64,000 bases of DNA. Origin: Pinibacter sp031553495. GTDB lineage: Bacteria > Bacteroidota > Bacteroidia > Chitinophagales > Chitinophagaceae. Of the stretch, positions 60,155 through 64,000 are shown in pieces (position 1 is the stretch's first letter; the number at the start of each line of letters is the position of its first letter). The stretch covers positions 1-64,000 of the forward strand of contig JAVBLN010000021.1 of the NCBI GenBank assembly GCA_031553495.1. The letters are read 5' to 3'. Below the pieces are notes generated by a model that saw nothing but the letters and a program-made list of their open reading frames with translations, did no database searches and was not told the DNA's origin. The position numbers and the translations under genes were made by a program.

Positions 60155-60412
60155 ATGCATGCTATTTCAATTTCACAACTAAGAGGAAATTTGAAAAAAT
60201 ACTTAGATAATGTAAGTAAATCACTTGATGTTATCGTGGTTCCTCGTTCTAAAGAAGAAGATGCGGTTGTGATAATGTCAATAAAAGAATATAATTCTCT
60301 AAATGAGACAGGGCACTTGTTATCAACATCTGCAAATCGTTCAAGATTGAAGACATCATTGGATCAGTTGCAAAAAGGAAAAACACGAAAATTTAATCTA
60401 CCCAAATTATAA
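60155..60412 (+). CDS. yefM: YefM/Phd-family antitoxin
   Basis: An 85-residue antitoxin: DNA-binding N-terminus MHAISISQLRGNLKKYLDNV, then VVPRSKEEDAVVIMSIKEYN (the Phd/YefM fold), and a disordered toxin-binding C-terminus (LKTSLDQLQKGKTRKFNLPK). The toxin gene follows 18 bp downstream, the normal operon layout. It represses its own operon through the inverted repeat at 60108-60153, with toxin as co-repressor by the family rule. Confidence 0.92.
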   Translation: MHAISISQLRGNLKKYLDNVSKSLDVIVVPRSKEEDAVVIMSIKEYNSLNETGHLLSTSANRSRLKTSLDQLQKGKTRKFNLPKL

Positions 60413-60430
60413 GATAACAAAGTTGACAAC

Positions 60431-60706
60431 ATGAATTTTGAATTTACTGAAAATGCATGGGAAGACTTTGATTATTGGTTGGATACAGATGCGGAAATAG
60501 TTTTGAAAATTAAGGAGCTTCTTAATGATATTCGAAAAACACCTTTTCAGGGAATAGGAAAACCTGAACCATTAAAGTATGACTTAAAAGGTTTTTGGTC
60601 TCGACGTATTACAGGCGAGCACAGACTTGTTTATAAGGTTGAAGGGAAAAGAAGTGAAAACCAGAAATGTTATGTTATTCAATGTAGATTTCATTATGAC
60701 AAGTAA
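60431..60706 (+). CDS. yoeB: YoeB-family mRNA interferase toxin
   Basis: A 91-residue RelE-superfamily toxin that cuts mRNA on the ribosome. The family pattern is complete: FTENAWEDFDYWLDTD, KPEPLKYDLKGFWSRRITGE, HRLVYKVEG with the catalytic Arg, and the C-terminal CRFHYDK with the catalytic His-Tyr. The extra KRSENQK loop before the last strand is unusual but occurs in Bacteroidetes members. Intact, in contrast to the toxin remnant at 28565. Confidence 0.92.
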   Translation: MNFEFTENAWEDFDYWLDTDAEIVLKIKELLNDIRKTPFQGIGKPEPLKYDLKGFWSRRITGEHRLVYKVEGKRSENQKCYVIQCRFHYDK

Positions 60707-60747
60707 CACCCTGCGGCTGAAGAGATACTAAACGAAATAAATCATCC

Positions 60748-61320
60748 TCATCTTTCCACTTCAATTCCATATTTCTGCAACAGCCCCGGAAGTTCCGATA
60801 AAGAGAATTTTGCTTTTTTAATACGGTTCTTTTCCGGATCTATGGAAAAATTGAAAGATGTTCGCAGATCTGCTTTTTCAAGATTAGTATTTTCAAAGGT
60901 GGCGCCGGAAAAGTTGCAATTGGTAAAGATAGCTGCACTTAGATCGCAGTCTGTAAAATCTACTTCCTGTAGCTGTGAGTTGTTAAAGACGGTTTTCTTT
61001 AAAATGGTTTGGTAAAAAGATGAGTGATTGAGTGCGCAATTATCAAAGCTGAATGCCATGCCAAATTCACTGCAATTTCTAAAATGCAGGCCAAACATTT
61101 TACAGCCTTTAAATGCCACATCACGAAACGATGTTTTTGTAAGTTTAGCCAGGCTTAGATTGCAATCCACAAACTCACAATCCATAAATACTACACCGGA
61201 AAGATTGAGTTCTGAAAGATCGCAGTTCTTAAAAATACAATCTTCATACTCGCCCGTGCTAAAAGTTGTTTCTTTATAATTTACCTTCTCAAATGTTTCG
61301 TTGTAAAATATTTTTTCCAT
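60748..61320 (-). CDS. pentapeptide-repeat protein
   Basis: From ATG 61318-61320 a 190-residue protein with tandem A(D/N)Lxx-type repeats: CIFKNCDLSELNLSGVVFMD.., then SLAKLTKTSFRDVAFKGCKM and CDLSAAIFTNCNFSGATFEN. These fold as a right-handed quadrilateral beta-helix. Qnr-like and other members mimic DNA or protect gyrase, but most have no known role. An in-frame ATG 57 bp upstream overlaps the ABC permease gene region and is unlikely. Single gene, 25 bp from the permease gene end. Confidence 0.85.
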   Translation of the reverse strand: MEKIFYNETFEKVNYKETTFSTGEYEDCIFKNCDLSELNLSGVVFMDCEFVDCNLSLAKLTKTSFRDVAFKGCKMFGLHFRNCSEFGMAFSFDNCALNHSSFYQTILKKTVFNNSQLQEVDFTDCDLSAAIFTNCNFSGATFENTNLEKADLRTSFNFSIDPEKNRIKKAKFSLSELPGLLQKYGIEVER

Positions 61321-61345
61321 CGTATAAGGATAACCGTTATTTTTT

Positions 61346-62452
61346 TTATTCCCACTTAAACACTTTAACAGAAGCAATGCTGATGGCTATAGCCCAAATA
61401 ACCAAACCTGTAACCTGCCATGGCATTTGCCATATATGTGTGCCTTCAAAACCTATTTTACGAAGCCCGTCCACAAAAAAAGTGAGGGGCAGTATGTTGC
61501 AAAACGATTGTAACCAGTGCGGATAATTTTCTATCGGGAAAAATAGTCCGCATAATAATATTTGGGGAAGTGTAAAAGTATTGGCAATTGGCGCCACGGA
61601 ACTTTCATTTTGTATAACGCCGCTTATAATAAAACCGATACCCATAAAAATAATAAGCCCAAACAGGGAAAAGAGCAGCATTTCCAGGAATGTCAAAAAA
61701 CCATTGACTAGTGTGTAATTAAATGCAAAATAACCAAGGCCAACCATAATAATGAAACTGAGAACATGAAATAAAAGCCTGCTAAGCATTTCTCCTAAAA
61801 TAATATACTGGCGTTTTACCGGTGTAGCTGAAAGCCTTTTCAATACAAGGCCCTGGCGCAGGTTAAACAAAAGAAACGCGGATCCGAATACCCCTGCCAT
61901 CAACAGCGAAAATCCTAATTGTCCCGGAAGTATAAAATCTATTTTTCGGTATTCGCGACCGGGCAGTTCTTTTATATGTGTCACCGCTATCGACTTATTT
62001 TCAGTGAAAGCTTCTTTGTTGATAAAAGAAATTATATTGTTGATCTGCATTTGTAGCAACTGGCCCGCACCGCCGGAAGATGCGCTGGTGGTAAGCATTA
62101 CGGTATAAGGAGGCAGTTGCGAAAAAATCGGATTCTTCTTAATTCGCAATATGGCGGTAAGTTGTCCTTTTTGTAATGCATCAGTGGCTTTGTCAGATGT
62201 TATTGTGGTGTCAATCGTAATGTTGTCAATTTTCGTAATGGCATTGTAAACAACATTATTTGTATCACAGCTTGGCGCAAGGGATAATTTTATACGTACA
62301 ATAGTATTATCAACCATAGAACCGAACACTACGATGAAAATAACAGGAAACAACAATGTAAAAACTATAGATGTAGGGCTGCGCGCCATTGCAATCAAAC
62401 TGGCTTTTGCCAGTGCAAATGCGGCCCGTAGCTGACTGAATGATTTCGCCAT
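61346..62452 (-). CDS. ABC-2 type transporter permease
   Basis: A 368-residue membrane protein of the ABC-2 (ABC2_membrane_3) export type: one N-terminal TM (ALAKASLIAMARSPTSIVFT..), a ~150-residue external domain, then five C-terminal TM segments with RQGLVLKRLSATPVKRQYIIL, the cytosolic coupling region. It would export a lipid, drug or polysaccharide with an ATPase partner not seen in the window; the pentapeptide gene is downstream and the next gene upstream is divergent. Substrate not inferable. Confidence 0.82.
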   Translation of the reverse strand: MAKSFSQLRAAFALAKASLIAMARSPTSIVFTLLFPVIFIVVFGSMVDNTIVRIKLSLAPSCDTNNVVYNAITKIDNITIDTTITSDKATDALQKGQLTAILRIKKNPIFSQLPPYTVMLTTSASSGGAGQLLQMQINNIISFINKEAFTENKSIAVTHIKELPGREYRKIDFILPGQLGFSLLMAGVFGSAFLLFNLRQGLVLKRLSATPVKRQYIILGEMLSRLLFHVLSFIIMVGLGYFAFNYTLVNGFLTFLEMLLFSLFGLIIFMGIGFIISGVIQNESSVAPIANTFTLPQILLCGLFFPIENYPHWLQSFCNILPLTFFVDGLRKIGFEGTHIWQMPWQVTGLVIWAIAISIASVKVFKWE

Positions 62453-62540
62453 GAAACAAATGTAAAAGATTTTTGCAGCTTTGTGTAGCTGGATAAATCA
62501 GAAATTTCGGTAACTTATTTTATCCTGAAAAGCTTTCAAC

Positions 62541-62684
62541 ATGGCAAAGAATAATACGGGTAAGCAATTGAATGATTTACCAAGAGAACTAGCAGCGCCT
62601 GCTCTCAGGGCTTTGCATAAAAATGAAATACTCAATAGTAAAATAAATGCAGGATTAATAACAAGCACTCAAACAAAATTTTAA
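62541..62684 (+). pseudogene. truncated small protein, helix-hairpin-helix-like remnant
   Basis: A 47-codon frame from ATG 62541. LNDLPRELAAPALRALHKNE resembles the start of small HhH proteins (related to the RNA polymerase alpha C-terminal fold) common in Bacteroidetes, which normally continue through a Gly-containing second helix to 70-80 residues. Here the sequence becomes unrelated (SKINAGLITSTQTKF) and stops before repeat copy 28, so it appears cut off at the 3' end. Confidence 0.4.
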
Positions 62685-62708
62685 AGAGTGTAAATTTTAT
62701 AATTATTA

Positions 62709-62785
62709 TTTGGAGCCCGGCAGCAGCGCCTTGATTGAGCTTTGGTTGCGTCGCACACTTCAACTTTTGAATGTGAATTGAACAA
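62709..62785 (+). repeat. family A repeat, copy 28 (forward, C-type)
   Basis: Left arm GCCTTGATTGAGCTTTGG as in copies 8 and 13; core TTGCGTCGCACACTTCAAC; diverged right arm. It lies in the gap before the cytochrome gene. Confidence 0.75.
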
Positions 62786-62944
62786 GTATAGCTTTGAACA
62801 TTTTGTATTTTTTTGTGTAATATAATATGAATTGAGTATAGAGAATTGAATTGGAAAAACAGCTAAAATCAATATCTTAGTTACTCGATTATCATATGCG
62901 TACCAGCCTTGTGTTTAAATACAGGCATATAGCTTTATAATATC

Positions 62945-64000
62945 ATGAAAATAATTATTACCACCAGTATACTGATTTCTTTAGTTGTTGTTTTATATTG
63001 TTGTGTTGAATCAGCCAGGCCACCCGGGAAAAAAACATTTTCATATGTAGGTACTGATAAATGTCAAAGCTGTCATAAGGGAGAGTTTGAAAGTTACTTA
63101 ACATCGGATCACTTTCATGCAATGGATACCGCTTCATCGCATTCTGTAAAAGGTGATTTTAATAATAGCACATTTGTATTTCACGGCGATACTACATATT
63201 TCTACAAAAAAGGTGAACAATATTTTGTGCGCACTACCGATTCTACCGGGCGAAAAAAAGAGTTCCTGGTTAGCTTTACATTCGGATGGAAACCGTTGCA
63301 GCAATATCTTGTAAGTTTTCCGGATGGCCGCATACAAACTTTGCCCTTTTGCTGGGATACAAGGCCTGCAAACGAAGGCGGACAAAAATGGTTTCATATT
63401 TATGGCAAAGAAAATATCATGCCCGGCGATGAATTGTTCTGGACTGATATCAATCAAAACTGGAATTTCATGTGCGCCGATTGTCATACCACCAACTATT
63501 TTAAAAACTTTGATATAAATACCAACACCTATCACAGCACATGGAACGAAAGCCGTGTTTCCTGTGAATCGTGTCATGGCCCGGCATCAGGACATATGAT
63601 TTGGGCTGAGAAGGAAGATCCGAAGGACAGCTTAATGGGTTTCGCTTTTAGCCTGGCAACAAGAAAAGTAACATGGGCTTTTAATAAGGAAAATGGAATC
63701 GCATATCCGTCATCTGTTGAAAAAAATGATGAACTGATTGAGACCTGTGCCCGTTGTCATGCAAGGGCTGCCCGTATATCTGACCATTATCATCATGGCG
63801 AATCGTTTTTACAAACACATATACCGTCCACAATCAATACCATTAATTACTATGTGGACGGACAGATTAAAGAAGAGGATTATGAATACGGTTCTTTTCT
63901 GCAAAGTAAAATGTATGCGCAGGGTGTAACCTGTATTAATTGCCATGATGCCCATTCCATGAAAATTAAATTACCGGGTAATCAACTATGCTATACTTGT
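62945..64000 (+). CDS. multiheme cytochrome c (5' part, runs off window)
   Basis: From ATG 62945 to the window end: 352 residues so far. Hydrophobic N-terminal signal (IIITTSILISLVVVLYCC) followed by heme motifs CQSCH (C40), CADCH (C177), CESCH (C207), CARCH (C268), CINCH (C330) and the start of CYTC(H) at C349. The SYVGTDKCQSCHKGEFESYL opening is typical for multiheme c554/NrfA-like cytochromes with C-terminal TPR domains. Periplasmic or outer-membrane electron carrier. Additional hemes may follow after base 64000. The Cys pair at residues 19-20 might serve as a lipoprotein site, but the sequence does not fit the lipobox well. Confidence 0.85.
   Translation, partial: MKIIITTSILISLVVVLYCCVESARPPGKKTFSYVGTDKCQSCHKGEFESYLTSDHFHAMDTASSHSVKGDFNNSTFVFHGDTTYFYKKGEQYFVRTTDSTGRKKEFLVSFTFGWKPLQQYLVSFPDGRIQTLPFCWDTRPANEGGQKWFHIYGKENIMPGDELFWTDINQNWNFMCADCHTTNYFKNFDINTNTYHSTWNESRVSCESCHGPASGHMIWAEKEDPKDSLMGFAFSLATRKVTWAFNKENGIAYPSSVEKNDELIETCARCHARAARISDHYHHGESFLQTHIPSTINTINYYVDGQIKEEDYEYGSFLQSKMYAQGVTCINCHDAHSMKIKLPGNQLCYTC

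Noticed and set aside
62541..62684. A functional small DNA-binding protein
   Set aside because: Only the first half of the HhH-like pattern is present, so it is listed as a truncated remnant with low confidence.
130..62785. Recurring 28-copy repeat as a CRISPR array
   Set aside because: Copies are dispersed, in both orientations, with variable sequence and no regular spacers, and there are no cas genes.
130..62785. Family A repeats as intrinsic terminators
   Set aside because: In the forward sense the T-tract is at the 5' end and no stable stem precedes it; in reverse sense the element ends in A. Only copy 27 shares T residues with a real terminator.

Overview
The window is AT-rich chromosomal DNA of a Bacteroidetes bacterium, most likely of the Chitinophagaceae/Chitinophagales. 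This placement rests on a CusA-type RND pump fused to a TolC-like outer-membrane domain, Bacteroidetes-type promoter boxes (TAnnTTTG) in front of rpsT, mnmA, dapF, both tRNAs and others, a fused aspartokinase/homoserine dehydrogenase followed by thrB and thrC, weak Shine-Dalgarno sequences and many secreted or lipoprotein products. It is inference from gene content. No rRNA, CRISPR array, prophage or complete insertion sequence was seen.

Layout. 0-7 kb: a heavy-metal efflux operon (RND-TolC fusion plus adaptor lipoprotein) with a small secreted His/Asp-rich protein, bracketed by two direct copies of a MITE-like repeat. 7-10 kb: MarR/MFS efflux operon with a perfect palindromic operator, and an AraC regulator. 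10-12.2 kb: KDG kinase and KDPG aldolase. 12.5-15.7 kb: methyltransferase, DNA-alkylation-repair protein, DUF695 protein. 15.7-19.3 kb: a minus-strand operon of ECF S-component, phosphoribosyltransferase, DUF362 protein and membrane polyferredoxin. 19.9-22.9 kb: a 1015-residue secreted glycosidase-like protein lying between inverted repeat copies. 23.5-28.3 kb: rpsT and the 2-oxoglutarate dehydrogenase genes sucA and sucB. 28.4-32.1 kb: a decayed toxin-antitoxin pair, an RNA m5C methyltransferase, a lipoprotein, mnmA. 32.7-39.6 kb: threonine operon with a Thr/Ile-rich leader peptide, then an aminotransferase. 39.7-40 kb: small-RNA candidate and tRNA-Met. 40.4-46.6 kb: Mrp, an atypical SDR, pyrF, rluA-type pseudouridine synthase, lipB. 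47-50 kb: secreted protein, ACC-deaminase-like enzyme, nucleotidyltransferase. 50.1-52.2 kb: ECF sigma factor plus a membrane protein joining an anti-sigma-like N-terminus to a trypsin-like protease, with a divergent small lipoprotein. 52.5-59.1 kb: M1 peptidase, NUDIX, CorA, dapF, nucleoside phosphorylase, tRNA-Cys. 59.2-60.7 kb: broken dinD and a YefM/YoeB toxin-antitoxin operon with a long perfect operator. 60.7-64 kb: pentapeptide protein, ABC-2 permease, and the start of a multiheme cytochrome c that runs off the window.

The most striking feature is not a gene. Twenty-eight copies of one ~70-85 bp intergenic repeat sit between the genes, 14 in each orientation. Half carry a TTGCGTCGCA core and half a TTGTGTCAC core that differs mainly at its two CpG positions. 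Several copies form inverted pairs, some are enclosed in MITE-like elements with 10-17 bp terminal inverted repeats, and two sets bracket accessory genes. A second repeat family, short tandem arrays next to start codons and a 24-nt element shared by two terminator regions add to an unusually structured intergenic landscape.
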